The notes: generated from the letters alone by a model not told the origin. A stretch of 64,000 bases of DNA from Glandiceps talaboti (GCF_964340395.1 NC_135555.1:22979725-23043724); one strand, 5' to 3'. Positions 1-13,201 are shown, numbered from the stretch's first letter. Numbers and translations: made by a program.

Positions 1-224
1 GTCTTCAAATTTACGACAAAGTAACTTGAAGTCTTCTGATTGCACATTGAGACTCAAGAAATGTCAGATACGACCAAACTGGGAAAATGTGATGTTTCTT
101 GTATTTGCTTTGCTCTGTTGAAAAGACAGAAATTAACTTGTAATGAACCTCATGGTTCTTTGAACTGGGACTGAGTGTCACAGAGTTTTGAAACCTACAA
201 GGCCTTAAAAAACAACTTGTTTGG

Positions 225-620
225 TTCCGGTTACCTGACCCCACCTAGTTTTTTACGCTGACCATAAACTTTTTTTAATGTATTCGAGAAAAATAAAATA
301 AAATCGTGAAAATTGTGAAGTCTCGCAAGAAATAGTGGATGTGGAAAATGACATCAACTTAAAAAGACAATATAAAACTGTTCTTCCAATCTGTAATGGC
401 TGTACATCTGATGAGATGAAGCCAATAACACAGAGAGAGACCATATGGAAAACTACAGAAAACATAACTACCTGAACTAGTCACACATGAAAAAAAAAAT
501 CCAAAAAAACTCCCAAAACATCTACCTACCCCACCTATTCTAAAATTGAGTGTAATCGGAACCGCACAATTTTTATTTTTAGGCCTAACACCCAAGCAAA
601 ATGATTTCACTTATATACCT
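225..620 (-). repeat. Dispersed repeat family A, copy 1
   Basis: Read on the minus strand this stretch matches 5395-5815 and 20355-20600. Shared blocks include TTTTCCATATGGTCTC, a TCAGATGTACAGCC core, GGAAGAACA followed by TTGTCTTTTTAAG, and (copies 1 and 2) a distal GGTAACC-x-GAACCAAACAA block. The short ORFs here are shadows of the repeat. No transposase or RT is visible, and I see no clear terminal repeats, so the class is unknown. It lies downstream of the last visible EF-hand exon, probably in an intron of that gene. Confidence 0.7.
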
Positions 621-1025
621 GATATTTATGCTATAAATGATAGTGGTACAAACTGAACTTGCTTTTCTGGGATGTAACAGATTGTATTGTCTATAGATAG
701 ACAAGTATTGAAAAGATTTTATAATAGGCCTTTCCAAAATTTGCCATGGTGGCGCTCTACTTCCTGTCTGTGTACCTTGGGGGTATACATTGTATAGGTT
801 ACTCAGTTAATCATAGAACACTCCTGCTTTCCCCGATGTCTGAACAATACGAAAAAAATCCCTGATTTACACTTCTACAGAATACCAAGAAACAAAGCTC
901 TTAAGAAACGATACTATGAGGTGATGATACCTCCAATTTGAGTGAGGGTGGTGTATTCTCAATTTCCTGTTTAAAAACTAAGCCTCCTTCAAAAGAAAAA
1001 AAAAAGAGTTAAAAATTGTACATAC
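621..1025. other. Intronic sequence of the EF-hand gene
   Basis: No exon, repeat or RNA gene was recognised between the dispersed repeat and the donor at 1025. The minus-strand reading past the donor hits a stop soon after a T-rich run. Confidence 0.4.
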
Positions 1026-4000
1026 TCTGTCATAGTCTTTGAAATAGGCATACATCATGATACGTCGTTCTTGTACGGTCACTGACAAATCCATCAATAC
1101 CTCAGCTACTCTGGCTTCTTCTACATCACTCAATGGATTGAGATATCTGGACAAAGCACCTAGTGGTGGTCTTTTCACTTCCATTGTTGGTTTCTTCTCC
1201 AAGTCTGGGTCATTAAATGCTGCAGATACAAACAAGTGAAATGATGACGGTATCCCATGTTATTTATAAATTATATATATAGATAGCAAGTTGATTGGTA
1301 AGAATGCACCATAAAATTAAAATATATACACCAACATTTTATGCTATGCTCCTTTATTTTCTTTAATACAATTGTCCGATTAAAATTGAATTTCAAATCT
1401 ATTTTCGTCAACAACTTGCAGAATTGTAATCCCCCCCCCCCCCCTAATTATGAGTGGGCAGGGGGCGGATGAACATTTTTTTTTTTTTTTTTTTAAATAT
1501 TTTTTTTATTTTCCAAAAGATTTTTTATTTAGTCATCTGACAAGAAAGCAATCAATATGATCCAGTTAACTGCCTCGTCTTCACTTGTCATTGAATGGGT
1601 TTACTGTGTTTATACACTCCTACTTATCCCTTCATGAAAAGAGTGAAGAGAATTTACATCAAAGCTTGTCCCCTTGTGCTTGGCAGATGTTACTGAGTTA
1701 GCTTATGTCTATATTCTTACATTGAAATTTTACCTCCCTCCCACATACAATCTTTTTTGTGACGTCACCTAACCATTTCACTTCATTGATCTCTTTCAAC
1801 AAGACTTACCACTTTCCATCAGGTCACAGAATTCCTTGTATCGTACTCTGCCGTCTTTGATTTTGTAGTAATCCACCACTTTCTGTATATCACTGCGTGA
1901 TAACTGTGCCTCCTTGCCCACAGCCAATGACAGACCACAGATGAACTGGTTCTCGGTGATAATGTAGCTACGTAGTCTGTCGTGATCACGGAAAAACTCA
2001 GTGGTACGGATACCATTTTTGTACACAGCTGTACGGATCTTGTCAAAGACATCATCAACGGACCGTGGTGCTACAGTCTGAATTAGAAAAAAAACACCAC
2101 ATTAAGACTTATATAATCTTGATTTGATCACTGAGCAATATCAAACCTTCTGATTTTTTGATTTTTTTTTTTTTTGGGGGGGGGGGGGGTAATTATACCA
2201 ACCCCTAATCTACACAATTCATTGAACCAATATAGAACCAAACAACAGAAATCATAGTTGATAGAAGTAGTTTGCAAATGTGATATTTTCCTATAACTAG
2301 ATATTATGCCCCAACATTTTTCTTTGTTCAGCCAAGGAAAATACAAGTGACCTCAGGGCACTTGTTACTTCTCGGCAAGTGACTCATAGTGACAACCCTT
2401 AGGTCATGAGTATTTTCCAGCTGAATGAAGAAACAATATTGGGAATAATATAATTATACCATCGCCAGTGATATAAAAGTAAAATTGGGGAAAGTAATGG
2501 CACTTTTGAAAGTTTTTACTCATATTTCGAACACAGCAGAACCAGTGACATAGACAATGTGTTGTCGTGACATAGGCATGCGTTGTTGTGAGGTAGAACG
2601 ACCAGAGTATATATTCCATATTTTTTTATTGAACCTGGCTTGCGCATGGTACAATACTACATTTTATCTGTCTCAACTACCCATTTCGAGTACCACAGGA
2701 AGGTCTTGTGTATTGGTAATAGCCAAACGATGTAATTTGAAAACAATCTATTGGATGACTAATTTTCTTCTTCATAACAGACATTTCCAATGCCTCATCA
2801 GCATCACTGATGAGACAATAATGATAAATTAATCCTCTGGGGAAAATACATCAAATCAGAAATTCCTACACGTTGACTTACCTTGGCTGGTATGTTATAC
2901 TCAGCTTTAGCTGGGCTACCTGGATATTCTAAATCCTCAACCAAGGTGTCTTTGATAGCCTCTACATCATGGTGGAAATTCAAGTAGTTACAGAGACTAG
3001 CTTTACTTGGATCCAGGTATTTCTGAGCCAGTGTTTGCATCTCATTCTCTGTCACGTCTGGTGGACCAGGAAAACTACGATAGCAAATGAAAATAAAGTT
3101 CAACGTCTGACCGAAAAAATAAAGATCTACAGATAGGACGATATTCCAACAGAAAATCCTCGCATCAATAACTATACTACGCTGTTTTGATTTGTGATAT
3201 GTAACTATATCAGGTATCTATGTTACACTGCGATGTAGCATTTAAAGTCTAATTTCAAACACAATATGTATGTCACGTGACTGTCACATGATGTCCATGT
3301 GATTTCTTTCTGACATGCCTTTCTGTGACCAATCCATTCTGGTGTCTGTCAACATCTACATAACACATTTGTCATGTGACTGTCACATGGTGTCCATGTG
3401 ATTTCTTTCTTACCTGGCTTTCTGTGACCAATCCATTGTGGTGTCTGTCAAAGTCTTCGTAACAAGTTCTGACGTTGATTCCATGGTATTTATAAAATGG
3501 TGCAATTCTCCTCAGAATATCAGTACATCTACTACGAAAGGATGGACTGAGAGGACGTTGAGAGCGATGTGTCCCCAGACTAAAGGATATAAAGAAAATA
3601 ACGTTTTGGAAATGTGTCACATAACAACTATATAAAATCTCGACTGAGAGCAATAAATATCAATAGCGACTTCACAATAAATGTCAGTATGTGTCAGATG
3701 ATAAACACATCTAATTGAATTTTGGAAAACAACAGCCACTAGTATTGAGGGTGATAAATATTGATAACGACCTTATAATAAATGTGTCTAAAAGATAAAC
3801 ATAATTCTGAAATTGTCACTGAGGGTAATAAACATTAATAATGACTCCACAATATCCCATGGTGATTACATCAACAATATAAACTTCACCATATCCCTTC
3901 ATAATTATAACAATAGCAATTTCACTATATTCCAGGGTAATAATACCAATAATGACTTTGTCATATCCCACTATGATTATATGAGTAATAACCTCATTAT

Positions 4001-6777
4001 ATCATTAATAACTTTGTGACATCACAGGTTTATAATGCTACTTATGAAATATTATCATACCAGGAGAATAATCGATATAATGACCCAAGAATTTCAAGAG
4101 GTTAACAATACAATAATGACTTTGTGATATCTGGGCAATATATTTCATTATCTCATCTGTAATAAGTATTCAATAGCAAAGTGATATACTTACTATTCTG
4201 TGACTTCTACTTTTCTTGCTTGTGGTTCAGTCTTCAAATCATTTGGTTCAAAAACTGTGAAAAATACAATTTTAGATAAAAAAGTTACCACTCACTTTTA
4301 AAATAATGTCACATAAATTGTTCTAAATTACTGTCAATCAATCAATCAATCATTCAATCAATCAATCAGTCAATCAATCAATTAATCAATCACACAATCA
4401 ATCAATCAATCAGTCAGTCAGTCAGTCAGTCAATCACTCAGTCAGTCAGTCAGTCAATCAATCAATCAATCAATCAATCACTCAATCAATCACTCACTCA
4501 CTCACTCAATCAGTCAATCAGTCAATCAATCAATCAATCAATCGAGTGCCTGTATCCAATACAAAGTAAAGTTCAGAGGCACTGTACAGTTAAATATTGA
4601 AAACCTTCGCGTTTTAAGGTTTTTCCTGAAGGCATTGACTGTGGGTGTCTGTCAGAGCTCCGGTGTCAATTTGTTTTAAAGACGAGGTGTGGCATGTGAG
4701 AAAGCATGGCCACCAAAGGAATTAATTTTAATATTGTCACTGAAAACATTTCATTTTTAGTGACTCTCATAATGTCAGTAATGCAGGTTTAATGAAAAAA
4801 AAACATACATCGACAGGACAACATTTTTTGAACAGAAACATGTGACTACTCCAAAATTTGTGGTCAATATGTGTTATTGATTTTGATTTTACTAGTTCAT
4901 AACCCTGTTACCCAATTAAACAGATATTCTGTGTACTATCCCAGAATACTCACCACAATCGATGACATCAGAGAATTTACGATAATTAATCATTCCATCG
5001 TTTTTATCTTCGTATTTATCTGTCAGTGCCTGCTCATCTTCGGGGAATAGTTGTATTCCAAAGCTTTGATCCAGAACACGCTTAAATTGTGATGCTGTGG
5101 GGAAAAAAATGCATACTTTTAATTACAAACATCTGTTCCCAATAACAGTATCAAATCTACAGAGTAATCTACCGTTATGGTTCAATCAATACCAGCTACT
5201 AACAATAATGATACAATAAATATGATAATATCTCTTAAATAAATAGTTCAATATGTACATCATTTCTTATAAATACATTTCAATTTTAATGGTTCATACA
5301 AATATTTGTGTATGTTATGATACATTTAGATGAATAACAATAAATGTGACTCGCATTATTTCTGTATTATTCATTGCTTAGGCTTCAAAATGAAAATTAT
5401 GTGGTTCCAATTATGCTCAATTTTAGAATAGGTGGGATAGATAGATTTTTTATGTTATTTTTTATATACCGGGGGTATATATTTTTTCATGTGTGAGTGT
5501 CTAGTTTAGGTAGTTATGTTTTCCACTGTTTTCCATATGGTCTCTGTGTTATTGGTTTCTTCTCATCAGATGTACAGCCAGTACAGACTGGAAGAACAGT
5601 TTTATATTGTCTTTTTAAGATGGTGCCAGTTTTTGCATCATCCACTATTTCTTGTGAGAGATATCACAATTGTCCTGATTTTTTCCCTTGAATATGTAAA
5701 ATAATGTTTAGGGTCGACAGTGAAAACCTATAGGTGGGGTTCGGGTAACCAGAACCAAACAATTTTTTTGCCTTACAACAAGTCTATAGGTTTTTTGCTT
5801 TGAACTCCCTATCAGTAGAATGAATAACAGACTACGTTACTTTAAGGAGAGTTTAGCCTAGGAAATAGTCATCAGGGATTTTTGGCTCTTGTCTTTGTAG
5901 GGAAGGCAAGAGCCAAAAATCCCCACATGACAGTCTAGAAAATTGATGATTATGTGGAGTTAGTGATCTGAATACATAACGTCATGCTGACCATGTTGGA
6001 TTTATCTACATTTTTATTTGCCATCATGTGAGAAATATGTAATACGTAGAATAGCAATATAGATATGTTTTTTAATAATAATTTTCTGAATAAATGGGTC
6101 AATCTGTTGACAAAGACTGAAGTACGCAGTCAAAAATATCAGATAACAATTTTCAAGTTTGTGTTTGGATCAAAAGTTTAAAAATTACCAACACTGAATT
6201 ACCAACACAGATGAACTTTCATTTAAAGATGTGTTTTATTGTTCAACTCAGGCAAATAATTATGATATCAACTCTTCATTTAGTTAAAGATATTAACAGT
6301 AACAGCATGCACACTACTACAATTACACTAGACATGAGGTATAATTTCTTGAAGTTCAAACAAAATCCATGGTCAGCAATCAACTGAACTGTTTCTTTCA
6401 TGCAGTTACTGTTCATATCATTAAGTTAACTAAATAAAGAGTCTACACTGTGTATGTGATATTTGTCTGTTATCTTTCTTGTGTCTATCTCAACATGAAA
6501 CCTTGTGATCAGACTCACTGATCTTAATAGTTCATTTAACAGCTTGGGCAAGCTTTTCTGCAAAGAGCTGTAATATGTGGTATGTAGAGAGTGAAAGTCC
6601 CCACACTTCTGAAACTGTGTACTGCAATGTATGTTATGTAGATTATTTCAACTTACTTGAAATGTAACCAGATCTGAGTCTGTCATAGTCTTTGAAGAAC
6701 TCGGTCACACGAGCTCGTCTGGAGAGAATCTTAGTTCGGATCTGATCCTCCAACACATTGATAGATCTTTCAGGCAT
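1026..6777 (-). CDS. Multi-EF-hand protein, 5' seven coding exons (partial, runs off left edge)
   Basis: Seven exons join in phase to 392 residues: 6777-6657 (ATG at 6777), 5094-4954, 4254-4194, 3579-3414, 3106-2882, 2077-1810, 1219-1026. All have AG acceptors and GT donors. The product has repeated EF-hand-like helices: FFKDYDRLRSGYI, then YEDKNDGMINYRKF, YEDFDRHHNGLVTESQ, FFRDHDRLRSYIITENQF and YYKIKDGRVRYKEF. Several loops keep the Asp/Asn-Gly core, while others (for example DHDRLRS) look unable to bind calcium well. The FxDxDRLRSGxIT pattern resembles EF-hand proteins of ciliated and flagellated cells, so a ciliary role is possible, but I do not recognise a named orthologue. The last visible exon ends at a GTATGT donor (1025), so the gene continues beyond base 1. 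The acceptor of the 3106-2882 exon is the least certain: it is the only phase-compatible AG seen, and it adds TLNFIFICYRS before the expected FPGPPD. Confidence 0.85.
2320..2600 (+). repeat. Dispersed repeat family B, copy 1
   Basis: The sequence around AGGTCATGAGTATTTTCCAG, then TGAATGAAGAAA and GGAATAATATAA, followed by GAACCAGTGACATAG and a TGTTGTCGTGACATAG tail, recurs in the same orientation at 41690-41920 and 48600-48860. Copies are diverged, suggesting an old family. It lies in an intron of the EF-hand gene. No coding capacity and no clear termini were seen. Confidence 0.6.
3272..3463. repeat. Tandem duplication of an exon 3' end and its donor
   Basis: Two copies offset by 99 bp (3272-3364 and 3371-3463) share a CATGTGATTTCTTTCT block, then TTCTGTGACCAATCCATT and TGGTGTCTGTCAA. 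The right copy spans the real splice donor (GGTAAG read on minus, at 3414-3409) and the end of the 3579-3414 exon. In the left copy the donor position reads GGCATGTC and is broken, so it is a decayed partial exon copy inside the intron. Confidence 0.85.
4334..4543. repeat. Microsatellite (CAAT)n/(CAGT)n/(CACT)n
   Basis: About 210 bp of interleaved four-base units lie in the intron upstream (on minus) of the 4254-4194 exon of the EF-hand gene. Confidence 0.95.
5395..5815 (+). repeat. Dispersed repeat family A, copy 2
   Basis: This is the longest plus-strand copy of the family also present at 225-620 (minus) and 20355-20600 (plus). It lies in the large first intron of the EF-hand gene. The 60-70 codon ORFs here fall inside the repeat and match its other copies, so they are not host exons. 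Confidence 0.7.
5875..5923. repeat. Perfect 17-bp inverted repeat (hairpin)
   Basis: GGGATTTTTGGCTCTTG (5875-5891) is repeated inverted at 5907-5923 with a 15-bp loop. No TSD is evident. It sits in the first intron of the EF-hand gene and is A/T-rich on the arms. Confidence 0.85.
5930..6650. other. First-intron sequence of the EF-hand gene
   Basis: No recognised feature. A 29-codon minus-strand frame near 6540-6630 was examined as a possible MDP1 end and rejected. Confidence 0.4.
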
Positions 6778-6930
6778 CTTGAATGATGTCCAGTTGTGCC
6801 CTTGTGGTCAGATTCACGTCAACGGTTTTCCCTTTTTATTCTAGTAAACATAAACAGAATAAATACATTGATAGTTCTTTCAGGCATCATGAACAATGTT
6901 CCATTGTTTTCCCTTTTATTCAAGTAAACA
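6764..6930. repeat. Partial duplication of the EF-hand start-codon region
   Basis: The block around the initiator ATG (ACATTGATAG-x-TCTTTCAGGCATC read on plus, 6764-6780) recurs at about 6862-6890. In both copies it is followed by TTTTCCC-TTTTATTC and AGTAAACATAAAC. The upstream copy keeps a CAT (ATG on minus), but the reading frame around it has drifted. It lies in the 5' UTR or promoter of the gene. Confidence 0.7.
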
Positions 6931-7979
6931 TAAACATAAATGAATAAATATTTGGAAATAGCTCATTAGGTGATGAATTATAAATATGCACAAATTTTTA
7001 CAATAAAATTGAATAATATTATGAAATAAACTGTTGATCTTTCTGTATTACATTCAGCTCAGAACAAACAAAATATTAAATGGCTATCATAAAGCTGAAC
7101 ATCGTTGAGATTTGAGACTGTTTTTAGTATGTTTTCCACTAGTAGTTTTTATCACTTTTGTAGTGTTTCAGTGCCTATGGACTTTTAGGATATATGGCGC
7201 TTTACAAGTGATATTATTATTATTGTTATTATTATTATTATAGATTAGTAATTATGCAACAATTTTAGTAAAAAAAAATATCTGTGAAAAATAAATATCA
7301 AATAGAGAGGTAAGGCCGCATATACATATGTTTGCAAGAGAGTTCATTATCTGTGCAGTTGTCACAAAAAAAAACACAGGTAAATATCCTAGACTGTCTA
7401 CAGATGACGGTCCTAAAATGGGGCTGTAAATATTACAATGTTTATATTCATGCCATATTAGAATACTATTCTATCAACACACCCATTTACTGTCAAAATT
7501 TAAACATAATGTCCCTCTTTCTTGAACTTGAGTCAACCATAGAAATTGTGGTTGTATTCAAAACTGACAAGATAAACTTCACAACTGTCAACACATTATT
7601 GTAATCTGGATGTGAGAGTGTAAAGATTGCCAAACTGAAATGTTGACTAAAATAACACATAGCCGGTCCTCGATCTTCATAATAGCAATTGCTCAGCAAC
7701 AACTCCAATTTGTAAACATGGCTGCCAATGCATTATAACATTACAAGAAACCCTACAGTAGGCTACACTTAATCTTGATAACGTAGACATTATCGAATGT
7801 TTGTCCACGTTATTTGTCGTTCTACTCAGTGGATATTGCTTTTCGTAAGCGCACTTGGAAGAAGAGCATGAAAGAAATGACAAAACGACAAATTTGTCCA
7901 AAAATCGTACCTGTTATCACCTGCGATCTCCCGTGTGTGGAGACTAGTGCTTAGCAATACCCTCTATCGACGGGAAATC

Positions 7980-8640
7980 AACTATTTAATACATTTAATA
8001 CATATAGTACATTTAATACATTCTAGAGTTGCACGAAATACATTCTATTTCTCGGCGATGGTCCGGGTAGCTTGCATTTAATACATTTAATACATTTAAT
8101 ACATTTAATACATTCTAGAGTTGCACGAAATACATTCTATTTCTCGGCGATGGTCCATGTAGCTTGCATTTAATACATTTAATACATTTAATACATTCTA
8201 TAGTTGCACGAAATACATTCTATTTCTCGGCGATGGTCCGGGTAGCTTGCATTTAATACATTTAATACATTTAATGCATTTAATGCATTTAATACATTCT
8301 AGAGTTGCACGAAATACATTCTTTTTCTCGGCGATGGTACGGGTAGCTTGCATTTAATACATTTAATACATTCTAGAGTTGCACGAAATACATTCTATTT
8401 CTCGGCGATGGTCCGGGTAGCTTGCATTTAATACATTTAATACATTTAATACATTTAATGCATTTAATACATTCTAGAGTTGCACGAAATACATTCTATA
8501 TCTCGGCGATGGTCCGGGTAGCTTGCATTTAATACATTTAATGCATTTAATGCATTTAATACATTCTAGAGTTGCACGAAATACATTCTTTTTCTCGGTG
8601 ATGGTCCGGGTAGCTTGCATTTAATGATTTCTAACTTCTC
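7980..8640. repeat. Satellite-like array of 75-100 bp units
   Basis: About seven units share the block GTTGCACGAAATACATTCT, then TTCTCGGCGATGGTCC and GTAGCTTG. They are separated by a variable number of CATTTAATA repeats, so unit length changes by multiples of the 9-bp subrepeat. It fills the gap between the EF-hand gene and MDP1. Confidence 0.95.
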
Positions 8641-8723
8641 TTTAAAAAATGTAAAATGTGCATGAGTTATATGTAAAAAATGTATTTCGTGCAAAATATC
8701 TGACTTCTGGCCATGGATGTTTT

Positions 8724-8908
8724 AATTAGCCGATAGCACATTTTCCATAGTTTGTATCTATCTTAGTTAGCCAATAGCACATATTCCACAGTTTGTCTAT
8801 CTTAGTTAGCCGATAGCACATTTTCCACAGTTTGTCTATCTTAGTTAGCCGATAGCACATTTTCCACAGTTTGTCTATCTTGGTTAGCCAATAGCACATT
8901 TTCCAAAG
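8724..8908. repeat. 39-bp minisatellite, about five units
   Basis: Units contain TTAGTTAGCCGATAGCACA followed by TTTTCCACAGTTTGTCTATC, with a few substitutions per copy. It directly follows the 8.0-8.6 kb array. Confidence 0.9.
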
Positions 8909-8984
8909 TAATATATGTGATTGTTATCAACTAGAACAGTATACATAGTTCTGATAATATCAATATATTATTACAACAGTTTCC

Positions 8985-9240
8985 AATTATGGGTTGTCAG
9001 TGGTCAAGTGGTTAGCTCATACGCTTCTTACCCCTACAGTCTGGGTTCGAACCCGCCAGGTGTTGGCTGGGTAAAATTAAAATTTAACCATGTCTGTATG
9101 TAAGAAGGGTGATGCTCAGTTTGACCCTGCCAAACAATGCAGGTTTTCCCCGGGTACTTCGGTTTCCTCCTGCTTTTCAATACTAGGGCATTAGGGCGCT
9201 AATCCGTGGTAACCATTCAACAAATTTCTTTATTTAATTG
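8985..9240 (+). mobile_element. tRNA-derived SINE
   Basis: A box A match TGGTCAAGTGG (9001-9011) and a box B match GGGTTCGAACCC (9043-9054) are spaced as in a Pol III tRNA promoter. A non-tRNA body follows, with CCCCGGGTACTTCGGTTTCC near 9147 and an AT-rich tail. The tRNA part does not fold as a complete cloverleaf, so I call it a SINE head and not a functional tRNA. The family cannot be named by eye. Confidence 0.75.
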
Positions 9241-9301
9241 GATGAATAATGATTCTTCTTATTATCGTTATTATTCGCTATAATACCATAAGATAAGATA
9301 C

Positions 9302-12300
9302 CTTGAAGCAGCAGCTATTTGAATCCCTTTAGCCTGGATTAGTTGCAGGATAGACTTCACATCTTGGTATAAAATCATTTCATCTTTCCTTCTATCAAAC
9401 ACTCTACCATTACTGGAATGGAAATGAAAACATATCTGGATTAAAAAATAGAGTACACAATATCATGTCAAGTAAAGAGCGCCCTCTATGGCATATTTGT
9501 CAAGTCATGTTTATTGACTTTTCTGGAGTCAAGATGGTTGGTTGGTTAGTGTGGCCAGCTGAGATTCTGCAAACTTGTCAGTTGAGCCATTTCACGAGCA
9601 TTTAATTCAGTATGACTACAGCCCTTGGACAAGATGTAGACCAAGATTGTTTACAAGTTAACCCAAATGTATAAGTGGGGACCTGGTAGGATAATGGTTG
9701 CAATGTGAAGGACTCAATCCTTTACAGTACCACACAGTATCTTGTATCTTATTTTCACAACTTTGAAGATGAAATTTGTGTATTTAAGGTGAAATCAATA
9801 CTTGAACTCAAAAAGATAAATCACATGCATTTTGGAAATAGTGTACTGGGCAATATGATACTCCCTAAAATTGTACATGGCTAATGAATCATTTGACCTT
9901 AGAATGTGTGCAAATTTTACACAACTTTTTTAACAGTGACTAGATAAAACCTAGTCCCCTGACATTATTTTTGAAAATATATTATAAAAAATTAATCTAA
10001 ACATATATTGTATATTTGTATTGCTGGTATGTATGTTTTTGTATAGCTCATAAGATTTCACAATAACGTCACACATGTGGCTATGTCACAACAGACAAAT
10101 GATAATACATATTAGGGCAGCCCTATTTAATTCTATGTTACACATTAGGGCAGCCCTATTTCAAGCTATGTTACACATTAGGGCAGCCCTATTTCATTCT
10201 ATTTTACATATTAGGGCACCCCTATTTAATTCTATGTTACACATTAGGGCAGCCCTATTTAATTCTATGTTACACATTAGGGCAGCCCTATTTCAAGCTA
10301 TGTTACACATTAGGGCAGCCCTATTTCATTCTATTTTACATATTAGGGCACCCCTATTTAATTCTATGTTACACATTAGGGCAGCCCTATTTCATTCTAT
10401 GTTACACATTAGGGCAGCCCTATTTCAAGCTATGTTACACATTAGGGCAGCCCTATTTCATTCTATTTTACATATTAGGGCACCCCTATTTAATTCTATG
10501 TTACACATTAGGGCAGCCCTATTTCATTCTATGTTACACATTAGGGCAGCCCTATTTAATTCTATGTTACACATTAGGGCGGCCCTGTTTCATTCAATGT
10601 TACACATTAGGGCAGCCCTATGTCATTCAATGTTACACATTAGGGCATTCCTATTTCATTCTATGTTACACATTAGGGCAGCCCTATTTCATTCAATGTT
10701 ACACATTAGGACGGCCCTATTTTATTCAATGTTACACATTAGGGCAGCCCTATTTCATTCTATGTTACACATTAGGGCAGCCCTATTTCATTCTATGATT
10801 CTGCTTCATAATACCTGAAAAAGGATGGGATGGTTGGTTGTTGTTTTTGAAAAAGTGTATTTGTACATTTTCATAATACTTTTATTTCATAATCATATTT
10901 TACCAGTCTAGATACCGTAGAAATGATAAGTAAAGTCATAAGGAATCTATAAACCATTTGTTTCCCAAATTTCAGCGATAAATGATAATTTTCACCCAGA
11001 TATGCCTTAGTAGGTTCATATTCTTACCATCACTGGCATCAGTGATACTGTGAATTTTTCTTTTCCTGCCATAGAGGGCATTATTTTAATTTTATTATAT
11101 TGCTAGATTGAAGAAATCTATGGTGAATTAGGTAATGAGAAAGACAGAAATAACTAGGGCTAGCATTATGTTTGTTGGAATCAAAACCAATAGAATCCAA
11201 TCAACAACTTGGAAATGTAGATGAAACCCTACAACAAACAGATACATTATATTTTCTGCAACATTATTTAGTGTAAGGCCATAAAAAAATTGTTTCTGGT
11301 CAGAACATTTTGTCTAAAGTGGTGTGACAATGCAACTTTTTTTTTTATTCTCAACAAACCTCAGTCACTCAGTCTACTATTTATGACAGTTACTGTTCTT
11401 TTTATTTAGTACTTTAGAGCAAGTGTGTATATGGCGACAGATGTCATTTGCTTGTTCATGATTGGCTCTGCAGTTGTCTTCACTGAAGTAGGGAGGGTTA
11501 TTTTTGTTTTCCCCCTCAGATCTACAGACAGCATGAGTTGGACAAGCACACACACACACACAACAACTGACATTGGGTATTTAAGTGATGCATGCCAGAA
11601 AAAAAAACTTTTAAAATTTTTTTTTTTGCCTAAACCTGTATACTACATACATATAGTGTCCTACTTTGAAAGAATGTTTTCATTCAGTCTTGGTCTAAAT
11701 TTGATGTAAAAATAATTCTGCTATAATACTGTCTTTTCATTATGTCCCAATCTGTAATTTTATTCTCCATCCAAATTCCTCATAAAGTTTACAAGGTCTC
11801 TCATAAAACTTATTATCAACTTTACCATTTAATGTCAACAATTTTTCATGTATTTCACAGAAGAAAGAAAAAGAAAGAGAGAGAAAGAAAAAAATAGGTA
11901 GTGATGTGTCTTTGAGAACCACTTTGTACATAATTGTAAATACATGTAATTCAATCATGTACAAAATGTAGTCCTTGGAACTCAGCTCCAACCCATATGA
12001 ACAAGAATTTTCAGAATATCAAGTTTAATGACACTAAATGTATATAACATGTTGACAGCTTTCTTCCCATCTATTCCCTGTCTTTTTAAAACACAGCAAG
12101 AGTTGTGAAATCTAGTACTCTTTTTCTGTCAAATATTTTGTTCTGTGACCAGTGTGTTATCTTAGGGAATGTACAGATTTGATTTGGGGGGAGGGGGGTG
12201 ATTGATGCCCCTGATGTGTGTGTGCATGCATGCATGTATGTATGTATGTATGTATGTATGTATGTATGTATGTATGTATGTATGTATGTATGTATGTATG

Positions 12301-13109
12301 TATGTATGTATGTGGAGGGAGGGCATATGAAAAAAACAAGTACTCTCAGGGAGGGGGTCAACAATTTTTCCCATTATTTCCTGGGGGGGGGGGGGATGGA
12401 AAATCTTCCCCTTGGAAGTAAATCTGGACACTTCCTTACAGGTAGTAACATGGATAACATGGATCTGTATGGATTAGACTTGTATACATACCTTGCCTTT
12501 GTAAATGGTGGGGAATAATGGGTATCCACCCAGAATGGCCATAGTGTATAATCTGAAATAAACAAATTAATTTAACAGCTTTGTTTTAAGGTCACCAAAG
12601 TAGACACTGAGGGGGTAAAAAGTATATCTGGAATTTTACTAAATGTATTATCACCCTTTTAAAGGAAAAATCAAGTCAGACAATACACTGAAAATTCCCA
12701 TTATTTGGTGTAAACCTGTGCAGCTATTAATACTAGAAAGTGTCCTATAAACTTGTATCACTATCAACTTACATAATGATTTGGGAGATAAACTAGCACT
12801 TCAGTAACTTACTCAACTTTGAAATATTGCAAACAGCATTACTGCACTTGATATGTATATGTATTCAGCCACTTTGGGCATCTGGTGATGATGAAATCAC
12901 ATGATTTATACCAATCTTTTCGCATTTGTATAATATACTTTAAAGGGAAGAAATGAACCTGACTTAACTTTTCCTTTGCATTGTACTAGTAAGTGTGGTA
13001 CCCTATTACCAGTCACTATGGGCTAATAATAAAGTCAACCACGTACAAGGATGAAGGATATTTCAAAACAAACGAAAATATTCTGCAAATTGCAATGACT
13101 CAAAGAAAG

Positions 13110-13201
<92 letters not shown>

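Noticed and set aside
4334-4543. CRISPR-like array
   Set aside because: Four-base microsatellite; there are no spacer-repeat arrays anywhere in this eukaryotic window.
6540-6640. Minus-strand frame ending LFAEKLAQAVK as a possible MDP1 last exon
   Set aside because: No match to the MDP1 C-terminal pattern, and the FFDDE region is missing; probably chance.
9001-9072. Functional tRNA gene
   Set aside because: A and B boxes are good but the arms do not form a full cloverleaf and a SINE body follows.
10075-10818. 247-codon ORF of 11-residue repeats
   Set aside because: Produced by a 33-bp minisatellite in an MDP1 intron.
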